A stretch of 32,231 bases of DNA from Vagococcus xieshaowenii. GTDB lineage: Bacteria > Bacillota > Bacilli > Lactobacillales > Vagococcaceae. The notes beneath the pieces were generated by a model. The model saw nothing but the letters and a program-made list of their open reading frames with translations. It ran no database searches and had not been told where the DNA came from. Location of the stretch: positions 1,242,770-1,275,000 of the forward strand of contig NZ_CP038865.1 in assembly GCF_004792515.1 (NCBI RefSeq), written 5' to 3'. The first letter of the stretch is position 1. Every line of letters starts with the position of its first letter. Shown here piece after piece: positions 13,448 through 22,607 of this stretch. Position numbers and translations under genes: made by a program.

Positions 13448-14596
13448 CTAATGCTGAGTCATTCGTAGCACTGTGTCTGCTAATGTTTCAGCAAAGTCAC
13501 GTACGTCTTCTTCTGATAATCCAAGGCCAAAACTAATGCGAATAGAAGATGGGACTATGGCTGAGTCTTTACCATGCATAGCGATTAACACATGAGAAGG
13601 TGCCATATTGCCCGCTGTGCACGCGGAACCTGCCGAAACAGCGAAGCCTTTTAGATCTAGATGCATCAGGAGCATCTCACTTTGTACACCTGGTAAATAA
13701 AGATTCAAGACATGGGCAGACTGTTGTGGTGCCTGACCATTAATATCAAATGCCACAGCTCGTTCTGATAATGTTGATAAAATTATTTCACGATAAGCTT
13801 GATAGGTGCGCTGATTGTCTTTTTTCTTTTCAGGCGTTAATAAACTAGCCGCTTTCGCATAGCCCATAATATTCGCTAAATTTTCAGTCCCTGGTCTTTT
13901 TTTATTTTCTTGATCACCACCATGAATTAATGGGGTAATTTTGGTTCCTTCTTTAATGAATAAAAAGCCAGTTCCTTTAGGTCCATTGATTTTGTGTGCG
14001 GCTGTAGATAGCAAGTCTACGTGCCAAGCGTTGACATCAATTTCTTCTAAACCAAATGATTGGACCGCGTCAGTGTGAAACAGCGCTTGGTGGGTCTGTA
14101 ATAACGCACCTATCTCAGGAATAGGAAATATCGTTCCGACTTCATTATTCGTACGCATAATCGACACAAGAATCGTGTCTTCCCTCAACGCTTCGTTGAC
14201 TTGTTCAACTGTCAATTCACCTGTTGAAGCAACAGGTAAATAGGTCACCTCAAAGCCTTGCGTTTCTAAATATTTAAATGATTTTAAAACAGCTGAGTGT
14301 TCTACTTGAGTAGTGATGAGATGTTTGCCTAAATGTTGGTAATTCTCGGCCGTTTTAATAATTGCCATCGTATCACCTTCACTGCCACCACTTGTAAAAA
14401 TAAGTTCGCTTGGTTTAGCGCCAATGCTCTTTGCTAGCTCATCACGAGCATTTTCTAGTAAGCCTTGTGCGGGACGTCCAAATTGATGCAAGCTTGAAGG
14501 ATTACCAAATGTCTCGGTCAGAGTTTTTGTCATCGTTTGAATCACTTCAGGATGAAGCGGTGTTGTTGCTGCATGATCTAAATAAACTGGTTTCAT
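13448..14596 (-). CDS. Cysteine desulfurase (IscS/NifS-type, YrvO-like)
   Basis: 382 aa, full length. A PLP enzyme that takes sulphur from cysteine as a protein persulfide. Visible: YLDHAATTP start, PLP-stacking His100 (VEHSAV), Schiff-base Lys202 (STAAHKINGPKG) and active-site Cys326 in SAGSACTAG. The catalytic loop places it with IscS/NifS rather than SufS. Neighbouring DUF1831 and mnmA (beyond the element) point to a dedicated sulphur supply for tRNA 2-thiouridine, like YrvO of Bacillus. Start ATG 14596; GAGAGTG lies upstream. Whether it also feeds Fe-S assembly cannot be told. Confidence 0.92.
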   Translation of the reverse strand: MKPVYLDHAATTPLHPEVIQTMTKTLTETFGNPSSLHQFGRPAQGLLENARDELAKSIGAKPSELIFTSGGSEGDTMAIIKTAENYQHLGKHLITTQVEHSAVLKSFKYLETQGFEVTYLPVASTGELTVEQVNEALREDTILVSIMRTNNEVGTIFPIPEIGALLQTHQALFHTDAVQSFGLEEIDVNAWHVDLLSTAAHKINGPKGTGFLFIKEGTKITPLIHGGDQENKKRPGTENLANIMGYAKAASLLTPEKKKDNQRTYQAYREIILSTLSERAVAFDINGQAPQQSAHVLNLYLPGVQSEMLLMHLDLKGFAVSAGSACTAGNMAPSHVLIAMHGKDSAIVPSSIRISFGLGLSEEDVRDFAETLADTVLRMTQH

Positions 14597-14630
14597 ATTT
14601 TTTCACTCTCTTTTTGATATAATTATCCTC

Positions 14631-14659
14631 ATTATACACTAAGTTAGTACACTTGATAA
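14631..14659 (-). promoter_or_regulatory. Promoter of the cysteine desulfurase gene
   Basis: TTATCA (14654-14659), 17-bp spacer, TATAAT (14631-14636) on the minus strand. Confidence 0.65.
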
Positions 14660-14675
14660 AAGTAACGCGTTGCTA

Positions 14676-14714
14676 ATTAAAAAAGTGGGCGATTGTTACA
14701 TCGCACCACTTTGA
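14676..14714 (-). terminator. Terminator of pbp5
   Basis: AAAGTGG...CGAT pairs with ATCG...CCACTTT with small internal mismatch, followed by a T-run on the minus strand. It starts 2 nt after the pbp5 stop. Confidence 0.75.
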
Positions 14715-14715
14715 C

Positions 14716-16740
14716 TTAATAATGTTCCACTAAATAATCAAGTAATGTACGAGTTTTACTAACCGCCGTTCCATTTTTTCTTGAATCTTCACTTAATACT
14801 AAGCCCATGAACTGTTTATCATCCTTATCCATAAATAATAAGAAACTGTTTTCTTTGCCAGTTGTGTCTTGTTTATCCTTGATTTCTGCCGTTCCTGTTT
14901 TGGCTGCAATCGTTTTGTTTGGTTGGAATAATTCATGTGCGTAGCCATCTGAATTCGCGACAACACCTACCAAATCATTCAACACAATATTGGCTGATTC
15001 TTTAGACACGACTTCTTTTTTATCTGGTGTTTTTTCTTGACCTTTGACTAGTTGAGGATAGACCAATGTCCCTTCATTCATTAATGGACTATACATGGAA
15101 AGTTGTGTGACAGGTGGTATTAGCAATTCTCCTTGTCCATAACCCGTATCTGCCAATAAAATATCTGAATTAAAGCTATCCTCATTAGAAATGCTTGCTT
15201 TAGGCACTGCAATTGGTAGTTTCAACGATTCATTAAAATCAAATTTTTCTAATCCTGTCCTAAACGTTTTTTCACCCATTTCAAGTGTTTTTTGCGCAAA
15301 GAATATATTATCAGAATTAACTAGTGCTGTTTCTAAATTGACCGGAGAGGCTTCTTTTACACGCGTCACGTAATAATTACCCCAACTATCATCTTTTTGC
15401 CATTTTAATCCATCAATAGACAAACTATCTTCTGGCGTTAGCTTATTAGCATCTAGAGCAATCATTGCTGTTAACGTCTTAAATGTTGAACCAGGTGCGT
15501 AGCTCGTTGCATAACGTTCAATGAATGGTAAATCTTTGTTAGTTTGATACTTATCGTAATCTTCTGCTGAAATCCCTACCGTCATTTGATTAGGATCAAA
15601 CGATGGTGAACTTGCAAGCACTAGTAGCTCTCCAGTTGAGGGCTCATTCACCACTGCAGAACCTGGTTGATTGTTCAATGAGTCAAATGCAATTTGTTGG
15701 GCTTTGCTGTCAATCGTTAAAGTAATATCTTCACCATCTTGCTTATCATTTGCCAAAATAACGCGTTTGACTTCCCCTTCTTCATCTTCAATTTGAACTG
15801 TACCACCGTTATGACCACGAAGTTTTTCATCTAAAGAAGCTTCGAGCCCTGATTTACCAATTATCATGTCAGCCGTCAATTCAGGATTTTTTTCAATATC
15901 TTCCGCTGTTGCTTTACCTGTGTAGCCAAGTAATTGCGCACTTGCTTCACCTAACGGGTAATAACGCATCTCTTTTGAACTTATCATTACACCTTTTGGC
16001 AAATTAGATAAGGCTTCTTCAGATAAATTTTTGGCTAACGTTTTTAATGGCACAAAGACCTCCCCAGTTGCCCAATCTGGTGCTAAAAAACTCTCAATTG
16101 TATCAACGGATAAATCAAAAGCTTCACTAATCGCTTTAATATTACTTTTTCGCTCGGTTCCTTCTCCTAATTTATCTGGAATAACCCCTACTTGCTGATA
16201 GTCATGCTCAGTTGCCAGTTCGACCCCATTTCTATCTAGTAGTTTCCCACGACTAGCAGTTTCTTCATTGATCATGACTTTATCATTGCCACTCATTTCA
16301 GCAAAAATTAGCGATGGTGACCAATCAAATGTCCAACCATCATCGGTTTTGATTAAATTGGTTTGATAGGCTTCATCTTTAATTTCTCCCATTGAGGTCA
16401 TCATAGATACTTTATATGAAACTTTATAGTTATCTTTAGATTGTTTTTCTTGTTTAACCTCGGTTACTTCTATCCCACTTACATTTAACGCATCAAATAT
16501 AGTTTGATACTTAGTTTCTGCTGTTTCTTTTGTGAAACCTGCTGCCTCAATACTTTGTTTATTAAATAATGTCATTAATTGATGATAATCTTGTTTTTTC
16601 AGTGCTTGTTTTAACTCGGTTGTTGCGCTATTGACTTGTTTTTTTACCGATTGCTGATAAGCAACTATAGAACCGCCTCCAGCTAAAGCAACAACAACTA
16701 TACCTGAAGCTATCCCGATTATTTTTCTATTCATTTTCAT
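14716..16740 (-). CDS. pbp5: Low-affinity class B penicillin-binding protein (PBP5-type)
   Basis: 674 aa. An N-terminal membrane anchor (residues 6-27), MecA-like NTF2 domain (about 35-150), PBP dimerisation domain (about 160-320) and transpeptidase domain. Active-site motifs: Ser418-Thr-Phe-Lys421, Ser476-Asp-Asn478 and Lys614-Thr-Gly616. It cross-links peptidoglycan outside the membrane and, in enterococci, is the enzyme that keeps working in the presence of beta-lactams. Length and long matching blocks (EMSGNDKV, DSFNSDILLADTGYGQGELL) make it an orthologue of enterococcal PBP5/PBP4. The residue three after the SDN motif, equivalent to Met485 of E. faecium PBP5, is Phe481 here. Start: AAGGAGG precedes ATG 16740 at good distance (a second ATG two codons later is possible). 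It is a single-gene unit with its own terminator. Confidence 0.92.
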   Translation of the reverse strand: MKMNRKIIGIASGIVVVALAGGGSIVAYQQSVKKQVNSATTELKQALKKQDYHQLMTLFNKQSIEAAGFTKETAETKYQTIFDALNVSGIEVTEVKQEKQSKDNYKVSYKVSMMTSMGEIKDEAYQTNLIKTDDGWTFDWSPSLIFAEMSGNDKVMINEETASRGKLLDRNGVELATEHDYQQVGVIPDKLGEGTERKSNIKAISEAFDLSVDTIESFLAPDWATGEVFVPLKTLAKNLSEEALSNLPKGVMISSKEMRYYPLGEASAQLLGYTGKATAEDIEKNPELTADMIIGKSGLEASLDEKLRGHNGGTVQIEDEEGEVKRVILANDKQDGEDITLTIDSKAQQIAFDSLNNQPGSAVVNEPSTGELLVLASSPSFDPNQMTVGISAEDYDKYQTNKDLPFIERYATSYAPGSTFKTLTAMIALDANKLTPEDSLSIDGLKWQKDDSWGNYYVTRVKEASPVNLETALVNSDNIFFAQKTLEMGEKTFRTGLEKFDFNESLKLPIAVPKASISNEDSFNSDILLADTGYGQGELLIPPVTQLSMYSPLMNEGTLVYPQLVKGQEKTPDKKEVVSKESANIVLNDLVGVVANSDGYAHELFQPNKTIAAKTGTAEIKDKQDTTGKENSFLLFMDKDDKQFMGLVLSEDSRKNGTAVSKTRTLLDYLVEHY

Positions 16741-16825
16741 AACCTCCTTGATTGCTTTTATCTTATCATATTCATTCTAAATATGACTTATTTTTTTCTA
16801 ATAAAACAATCAAAAAGTTGTTCAA

Positions 16826-16857
16826 TATAAAAAGCACACCACAAAGGATGTGCTTTA
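16826..16857 (-). terminator. Terminator of the ribose operon
   Basis: AAAGCACA (16831-16838) pairs with TGTGCTTT (16849-16856); a T-run follows on the minus strand. Placed just after the rbsB stop. Confidence 0.8.
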
Positions 16858-16868
16858 ATTATCTGCTA

Positions 16869-17801
16869 TTACTTATTCAAAACTAATTCTAGTGGTGAAT
16901 CGATTGCTTTTTCTACGTCTTTACCAGAGAAATAATCATAAGCTGCTTGTAATGCTAATTTACCCATTTCTGTTGGTTGCTGTGCAATTGTTCCAGTTAA
17001 CTCACCTGCTTTAACTGATTTTAAGGCATCGTCGTTACCATCAAATCCCATCACAATAACATCAGATTTACCAGCAGCTTTTAACGCTTCTAATGCACCT
17101 AAAGCCATTTCATCATTTTGAGCAAATACTGCTTTAATATCAGCATTGGATTGTAAAATATTTTCCATAACTGTTAGACCTTTTGCACGGTCAAAATCAG
17201 CTGATTGAGAATCGACAACATCTAATTTATCTTTAGCGATATTTTCAAATCCTTCTCCACGTTCACGAGTTGCTGAAGCACCTGGAATTCCTTCTAGTTG
17301 TACAACTTTTGCTTTTTCACCTAGTTGTTCAACCATGTAATTGGCTGCCATTTCGCCACCTACAACATTATCTGAGGCTACTAATGTTAAGACATCTCCA
17401 CCATCAGAACTTCTATCTAATGCAATAACCGGAATATTGGCTTGGTTTGCTGCTTCAACAGCTGGTTGAATCGCTGAAGAATCGACAGGATTGATTAATA
17501 ATACATCTACATTTTGTTGAATCAAATCATCTACATCATTGCTTTGTTTTGATGAATCATTTTGTGCGTCGGAAACAATTGTTTTCGTACTATTTTCATC
17601 AGCTAATGTGGTGATACCATCTTTTACTGAGACGAAGAAGGGGTTGTTCAACGTAGAAATACTTACACCTACGACTAATTCTTCTGGTTTTTTCTCAGCC
17701 ACTTTATCTGTTGCCTCGCTTCCTTTGTCTAAAGTTGCTGCATTACATCCTGCTAAAGCTAATGTACCTACTGCTAAAATACCTAATAAGATTTTTTTCA
17801 T
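16869..17801 (-). CDS. rbsB: Ribose ABC transporter substrate-binding lipoprotein
   Basis: 310 aa from ATG 17801, with GAGGG 7 nt upstream (the ATG at 17822 has no site). A lipoprotein signal MKKILLGILAVGTLALAGCN carries the lipobox LAGC, so it is anchored outside the membrane. The type I periplasmic-binding fold is evident: GVSISTLNNPFFVSVKDG, DALINPVDSSAIQP-like segment, IPVIALDRSS, and FAQNDEMALGALEAL. It captures ribose for RbsAC. Last gene of the operon. Confidence 0.93.
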   Translation of the reverse strand: MKKILLGILAVGTLALAGCNAATLDKGSEATDKVAEKKPEELVVGVSISTLNNPFFVSVKDGITTLADENSTKTIVSDAQNDSSKQSNDVDDLIQQNVDVLLINPVDSSAIQPAVEAANQANIPVIALDRSSDGGDVLTLVASDNVVGGEMAANYMVEQLGEKAKVVQLEGIPGASATRERGEGFENIAKDKLDVVDSQSADFDRAKGLTVMENILQSNADIKAVFAQNDEMALGALEALKAAGKSDVIVMGFDGNDDALKSVKAGELTGTIAQQPTEMGKLALQAAYDYFSGKDVEKAIDSPLELVLNK

Positions 17802-17832
17802 GTTCTTCCCTCTTTCTTTCATTCAATTGATT

Positions 17833-18771
17833 TTATTTTTTCTTTCGATCAAGCAGAACGGCTACAATAATCACTAAGCCTTTAACAATCTGTTGATAGA
17901 AACTTGATACCCCTAATAAGTTTAAACCATTATTGATGGTTCCAATAATTAACGCCCCAATCAATGTCCCAACTAAACGACCTTTACCACCTGATAAACT
18001 TGTACCACCAAGTACAACAGCTGCAATAGCATCCATCTCAAACGCTTGTCCTGCAGTTGGTTGTGCTGAATTTAAACGTGATGTTAAAACAATACCAGAA
18101 ATAGATGCCATTAAACCTGAAATGGTGTAAATTAACGTTTGAATTTTATCACTCTTTACACCTGCAATTTGTGCGGCTTTAATATTACCACCAACTGCAA
18201 ATGTTTTTTTACCAAAAGCTGTTTTATGTAACAGTAAATACAAGATAACAAATGCAACTAACATAACAACAATTGGAAATGGAATACCAAATAAATAACC
18301 ACGACCGACAAATTGAAATAAGAAACTATCCCCAATCCCTGTAATTGGATTACCATCTGTAAAAACTAACGTTGCACCTCGATAAATGGTCATTGTCGCT
18401 AACGTTGCAATAAAGGGTGCCATGTTTCCTTTAGTAATTAATAAGCCATTAATCATTCCTAAAACAGCCCCTAAAATCATCCCAATCAGCATTGCTAAAG
18501 CAGGATTAAACCCGTTAGCAATTAACCCCGCTGTTAAGGCACCTGTTAAAGCTAAGGTTGAACCGACAGATAAATCGATACCACCCGTAATAATAACAAA
18601 ACTCATCCCAAATGCGATTAATGCATTAATAGAAACTTGTCTTAACAAATTCAATAAATTATTTGCCGTTAAAAAATTGGGATTTAAAACAGCCACAACT
18701 ATGACTAAAATTGCTAATGCTAATAATGGACCCAGAGAACCAATCGATATTTTTTTTGCTTTATTTGTCAT
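17833..18771 (-). CDS. rbsC: Ribose ABC transporter permease
   Basis: 312 aa with about eight to ten hydrophobic segments. Family signature blocks are visible: FVIITGGIDLSVGS near residue 65 and AIAAVVLGGTSLSGGKGR near 250. It forms the membrane channel with RbsA and RbsB. The ribosome-binding site GGAGGAAAA is made from the last codons of rbsA, which ends one base before the spacer, so translation is coupled. Confidence 0.94.
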   Translation of the reverse strand: MTNKAKKISIGSLGPLLALAILVIVVAVLNPNFLTANNLLNLLRQVSINALIAFGMSFVIITGGIDLSVGSTLALTGALTAGLIANGFNPALAMLIGMILGAVLGMINGLLITKGNMAPFIATLATMTIYRGATLVFTDGNPITGIGDSFLFQFVGRGYLFGIPFPIVVMLVAFVILYLLLHKTAFGKKTFAVGGNIKAAQIAGVKSDKIQTLIYTISGLMASISGIVLTSRLNSAQPTAGQAFEMDAIAAVVLGGTSLSGGKGRLVGTLIGALIIGTINNGLNLLGVSSFYQQIVKGLVIIVAVLLDRKKK

Positions 18772-18772
18772 T

Positions 18773-20251
18773 TTATTTTCCTCCAGTTGCGTAATTCATA
18801 ATACGTTCTTGCGTAGCTTCCTCACGAGAAAGTTCACCGTTGATTTTACCTTCGTGAACAACCAAGATACGATCACTCACTCCTAGAACTTCCGGCAAAT
18901 CACTCGATACCATGATAATTGCCACACCACGTTCAGCTAGTTCATTCATTAATAAATAAATTTCACGTTTCGCTCCAACATCTACGCCTCGCGTTGGTTC
19001 ATCTAAAATAAGAACTTGTGGACCAATGCCAATCCATTTGGCCATGACCACTTTTTGTTGATTCCCACCTGAAAGTGCTGAAGCAGGTACTTCGCTACTT
19101 TCCATTTTTACAGTCAAACGTTTCAATAATAGTTCAACAAATTCATCCATTGTCTTATTGTCTAACATGCCTTTTTTACTGAATTCATCAACTGAAGGCA
19201 AGATAACATTATCTTTTAATGAAAAATCTAATACTAATCCTTCTTCTTTACGATTTTCTGTTAAAAAGCCAATACCATGACCAATCGCTTGACTCGGTGA
19301 GTTTATATGAATTTCTGTTCCATCTAAAAATAAACGACCACTTGTTTTACGATCAATACCATAAATTGCTCTCATAATTTCCGTGCGTCCTGCTCCCATC
19401 AAACCGGAAAAGCCAACAATTTCGCCTTCACGAACGTCAAAGTTAATGTCCTTTACTCGCTCAGAAGATAAATTTTCTACCTTAAACTTCACTTCGCCTA
19501 TTTTATTATTTTTGTGTGGATAAAAGTCATTAATATCACGGCCTACCATGTCTTTAACTATTTGGTTAACTGCAACATCTTTAATTTGATACGTGCTAAC
19601 CGAATAGCCATCTCTCATGACGGTAATACGATCACAAAGTTCAAAGATTTCTTCCATTCGGTGAGAAATATATACCATGGAAACACCATCTGCTTTTAGT
19701 TTTCGAATTATTTTAAATAAATTACTAATTTCTCTTTCAGAAAGAGCCGCCGTTGGTTCATCCATAATGATGACTTTCCCATTGGCTAACAAGGCTTTCG
19801 CAATTTCTAACACTTGTTGCTCACCAACTGATAACTCACCAACTAATTGATTTAGATCAAACGTGACATTCATCTGTTCAAAAATTTGTTGGGCTTGTGT
19901 CATCATTGACTTGGTATCTAGCAAACCAAACCCTTTTCTAATTTCTTTATTCAAAAACATATTTTCTAATACTGTCATATTAGTAAGCGTATTCATTTCT
20001 TGATGAATAAACGTAATACCAAATTCTTCGGCCTCTTTAGGATTGTGAAACATTTTTTCTTTTCCATCAATTTTAATACTTCCGTTATCTTTCTTATGGA
20101 AGCCTGTTAAAATATTCATCAGTGTTGATTTGCCGGCACCATTTTCCCCCATCAACGCATGTATTTCACCTTCTTGAAGGTCAAAATCTACCGCTTCTAA
20201 TACTTTGTTTGTACCAAACGCTTTACTAATGCCTTGCATCTCAATTCTCAT
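18773..20251 (-). CDS. rbsA: Ribose ABC transporter ATP-binding protein
   Basis: 492 aa with two ABC domains in tandem. First: Walker A GENGAGKST, signature LSVGEQQ, Walker B VIIMDEPT. Second: degenerate Walker A GLMGAGRTE, signature LSGGNQQK, Walker B VLILDEPTRGVDVGA. This is the normal arrangement for sugar ABC importers of the RbsA/MglA group. It lies 12 nt after rbsD, with GGAGG before ATG 20251. Confidence 0.95.
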   Translation of the reverse strand: MRIEMQGISKAFGTNKVLEAVDFDLQEGEIHALMGENGAGKSTLMNILTGFHKKDNGSIKIDGKEKMFHNPKEAEEFGITFIHQEMNTLTNMTVLENMFLNKEIRKGFGLLDTKSMMTQAQQIFEQMNVTFDLNQLVGELSVGEQQVLEIAKALLANGKVIIMDEPTAALSEREISNLFKIIRKLKADGVSMVYISHRMEEIFELCDRITVMRDGYSVSTYQIKDVAVNQIVKDMVGRDINDFYPHKNNKIGEVKFKVENLSSERVKDINFDVREGEIVGFSGLMGAGRTEIMRAIYGIDRKTSGRLFLDGTEIHINSPSQAIGHGIGFLTENRKEEGLVLDFSLKDNVILPSVDEFSKKGMLDNKTMDEFVELLLKRLTVKMESSEVPASALSGGNQQKVVMAKWIGIGPQVLILDEPTRGVDVGAKREIYLLMNELAERGVAIIMVSSDLPEVLGVSDRILVVHEGKINGELSREEATQERIMNYATGGK

Positions 20252-20263
20252 CCCTAAACCTCC

Positions 20264-20653
20264 TTAAAAAATCACACCTGCTTGTAGTAGGATATTCGCA
20301 TATGGCGTTGCTTCCCCAGTTCGAATAATCGCTTTAGCTTGTTGCGTTAGTACTTTAAATTCCTCATGAGATACATAAGAAATCCCCTCTATTTGGTTGC
20401 GGATATGCGACTCAACCTTAGGATTATTCTCTTTTATTTCTGTTGCTAATACCGCACTTTCTACTTTCATGTCTTCTATCAATAGATCAAATACTTCTTT
20501 AAAACTTGGTGTCCCCAGTTTTAAAGATAAATCAATTTCTTTCACATTTTCAGGAACAGGCAACCCACAATCGCCAATTACTACTTGATCTGTATGTCTT
20601 AAGTCTGCCAATACTTTAGTTATTTCTGAATTTAGTAAACCTGATTTTTTCAT
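20264..20653 (-). CDS. rbsD: D-ribose pyranase
   Basis: 129 aa, full length. RbsD converts beta-pyranose to furanose ribose so RbsK can use it. Conserved N-terminus MKKSGLLNSEITKVLADLRHTDQVVIGDCGLPVP contains the catalytic His20, and the C-terminus RTGEATPYANILLQAGV is the family's. Its ATG overlaps the rbsK stop by 4 bases (ATGA), so the two are coupled. Confidence 0.95.
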   Translation of the reverse strand: MKKSGLLNSEITKVLADLRHTDQVVIGDCGLPVPENVKEIDLSLKLGTPSFKEVFDLLIEDMKVESAVLATEIKENNPKVESHIRNQIEGISYVSHEEFKVLTQQAKAIIRTGEATPYANILLQAGVIF

Positions 20654-21525
20654 CGTGACACCTCTTCTATTTTAGGAATTCCTGTTTGCGCACCTTTTTT
20701 CTGAATGGCTATACCTGATGCGCGATTTCCTAATTTAATAGCTTCTTCAATACTTAACCCTGTCAAAATACCACTAGCAAAGTAACCATTAAACGTATCA
20801 CCAGCACCTGTTGTATCAATAACATTATCAATTTTTTCTTGTTCAACAAGTATTGCTTGCTCACCGTTATGATAGATAGCACCTTTAGAACCTAATGTCA
20901 CGATTAATTTATTAGGATTCTCAGCCAATGCCTGTTCTAACGTTTTACCTTGGAACAAGGTTTCAAATTCATGTTCATTGGGTGTGATATAGGTTATTTT
21001 TTCTAATAGTTCATGACTAATTTCTTTTATTGGGGCAGGATTATATAAAACAGGAATCCCTGCTTCTTCCGCAAATTTAATGGCATACTCAATGACATCA
21101 GTTGGAATTTCATTTTGTATAATAAATAAGTCCATCTCTTTTAACATTTCTGCATGATTATCAATGTCAACGGTTTCATTTTTGCTATTTGATCCTTCAA
21201 CGATAATAATACGGTTATCTCCCTCATGGACTTGAATAATTGCTACACCACTACTTGTATGTTCAGCTACTTTAATCATCGAAGAATCAATTTGATTATT
21301 TGTTAAATTGTCTATTAAATGTTGACCAAATTCATCATCTCCAACAGCTCCAAACATATAAGTTTGGACACCTGCACGGCTTGCTGCCACTGCTTGATTA
21401 GCCCCTTTACCGCCATAAAAAGTGGCAAATTCTTCTCCTACTACCGTTTCACCTTGCTCAGGTATGATACCTGTTGTGACAACAAAATCCGTTGATAAAC
21501 TCCCAATAACTGCTACTTTTTTCAT
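20650..21525 (-). CDS. rbsK: Ribokinase
   Basis: 291 aa of the PfkB family. GGKGANQAVAASR near residue 38 is the sugar-binding signature 1; DTTGAGDTFNGYFASG near 238 is signature 2 with the anion hole and catalytic Asp. It phosphorylates ribose to ribose 5-phosphate. First gene of the rbsKDACB run, with GAGAGG before ATG 21525 and the promoter/operator just upstream. Confidence 0.95.
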   Translation of the reverse strand: MKKVAVIGSLSTDFVVTTGIIPEQGETVVGEEFATFYGGKGANQAVAASRAGVQTYMFGAVGDDEFGQHLIDNLTNNQIDSSMIKVAEHTSSGVAIIQVHEGDNRIIIVEGSNSKNETVDIDNHAEMLKEMDLFIIQNEIPTDVIEYAIKFAEEAGIPVLYNPAPIKEISHELLEKITYITPNEHEFETLFQGKTLEQALAENPNKLIVTLGSKGAIYHNGEQAILVEQEKIDNVIDTTGAGDTFNGYFASGILTGLSIEEAIKLGNRASGIAIQKKGAQTGIPKIEEVSR

Positions 21526-21550
21526 TGTTTACGACCTCTCCTATCTCGTG

Positions 21551-21604
21551 TGTAACCGGTTACTTATTTATCTACATAATACCACCCTCACAAAAAAGGT
21601 GCAA
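21551..21604 (-). promoter_or_regulatory. rbsKDACB promoter with palindromic operator
   Basis: TTGCAC (21599-21604), 17-bp spacer, TATTAT (21576-21581) on the minus strand. A perfect 12-bp palindrome GTAACCGGTTAC (21552-21563) lies just after the expected start, where a LacI-family repressor blocks. It also fits a catabolite-responsive element with one mismatch, so RbsR and CcpA may both act here. Confidence 0.75.
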
Positions 21605-21633
21605 CACTTATTTTCTAAGCGTTGCACCTTTTT
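21592..21633 (-). terminator. rbsR terminator, overlapping gene end and the next promoter
   Basis: AAGGTGCAAC pairs with GTTGCACCTT around a 15-nt loop that contains the rbsR stop codon. A run of six T follows on the minus strand. The trailing arm contains the -35 box of the rbsK promoter. Confidence 0.8.
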
Positions 21634-22579
21634 CAAATGTAACTGGCATAATAATAGTTTCTAGCTGTTCTTTGTCCGCTTCATTCAATAAACTAATCAT
21701 TTGCTTGGCTGCTTCCTGACCAATTTCGTATGCAGACTGTACTACGGTTGTTAGTTTAGGCGTTACCAAATTAGAAAACGGAATGCCGTCATAACCAACA
21801 ATTTGTAATTGTTCCGGTATTTTAATACCCATAGATTGCGCACGTTTTATTAAATGTAACGCCAGATAGTCATTTGCCGCGACAATCGTATCGTACTTAG
21901 AAAAATATGGCTCTATTTTATCAATAGATGCCTCCATATTTTGATTGTTATAAGAGTTCAATTCAATCACACCATAATCGATATGACAGGACTTAAACTT
22001 ATCTGTTAGTCCTTTAAAACGCTCAGCTGAACTAGGAATATCTAGATCTCCTGGTAAAATTAATAATTTATCAAAAGGTGTCGCTAAAATATGGTCTGCA
22101 ATTAATTGTCCCCCGCCATAATCATCCGATAAAACTTTGGGGAAATCTCCTTCATACACACGGTCAATACCAACAATAGTCATTCGATTAACTAGCTCAT
22201 CAGGTATGGGAACAGCTGTGATAATGCCACTAACGTTATTTTGATTAAACGTGGTAACATACTGTTTTAATGTGTCGAATGAATCTGATGTATTGGCTAA
22301 TATCATCATCAAGCCGTTGCGGATTAATTCTTCTTCAATCCCTTTAGCAACTAAAGGAAAGTACGGATTGGCAATATCAGGGAAGATCACGCCGATTAGC
22401 TTTGAGGTTTTTTGGAAAAGTGAGCGAGCGACTTCATTGGGTACATACTTTAATTCATCGATAGATTGGGCAATTTTTTTGCTAGCTGCTTCACTTACGT
22501 AGCCTTTTTTATTCATGTATCTTGAGACCGTTGCGACTGATACCCCCGCATGCTGTGCCACTTCTTTAATAGTTACCAT
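21608..22579 (-). CDS. rbsR: Ribose operon repressor, LacI family
   Basis: 323 aa. Helix-turn-helix VTIKEVAQHAGVSVATVSRYMNKKGYVS at residues 2-30 is followed by a hinge helix and a periplasmic-binding-like effector domain (LIGVIFPDIANPYFPLVAKGIE; QIVGYDGIPFSNLVTPKLTTV). It should bind GTAACCGGTTAC in front of rbsK and let go when ribose (or a phosphate of it) binds. It lies 28 nt after the nicotinamidase gene, so it may be read from the upstream cluster; it has its own terminator that separates it from rbsK. Confidence 0.92.
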   Translation of the reverse strand: MVTIKEVAQHAGVSVATVSRYMNKKGYVSEAASKKIAQSIDELKYVPNEVARSLFQKTSKLIGVIFPDIANPYFPLVAKGIEEELIRNGLMMILANTSDSFDTLKQYVTTFNQNNVSGIITAVPIPDELVNRMTIVGIDRVYEGDFPKVLSDDYGGGQLIADHILATPFDKLLILPGDLDIPSSAERFKGLTDKFKSCHIDYGVIELNSYNNQNMEASIDKIEPYFSKYDTIVAANDYLALHLIKRAQSMGIKIPEQLQIVGYDGIPFSNLVTPKLTTVVQSAYEIGQEAAKQMISLLNEADKEQLETIIMPVTFEKGATLRK

Positions 22580-22607
22580 ATCGCCAAACTTCCTTCTTCA
22601 ATAAAAT

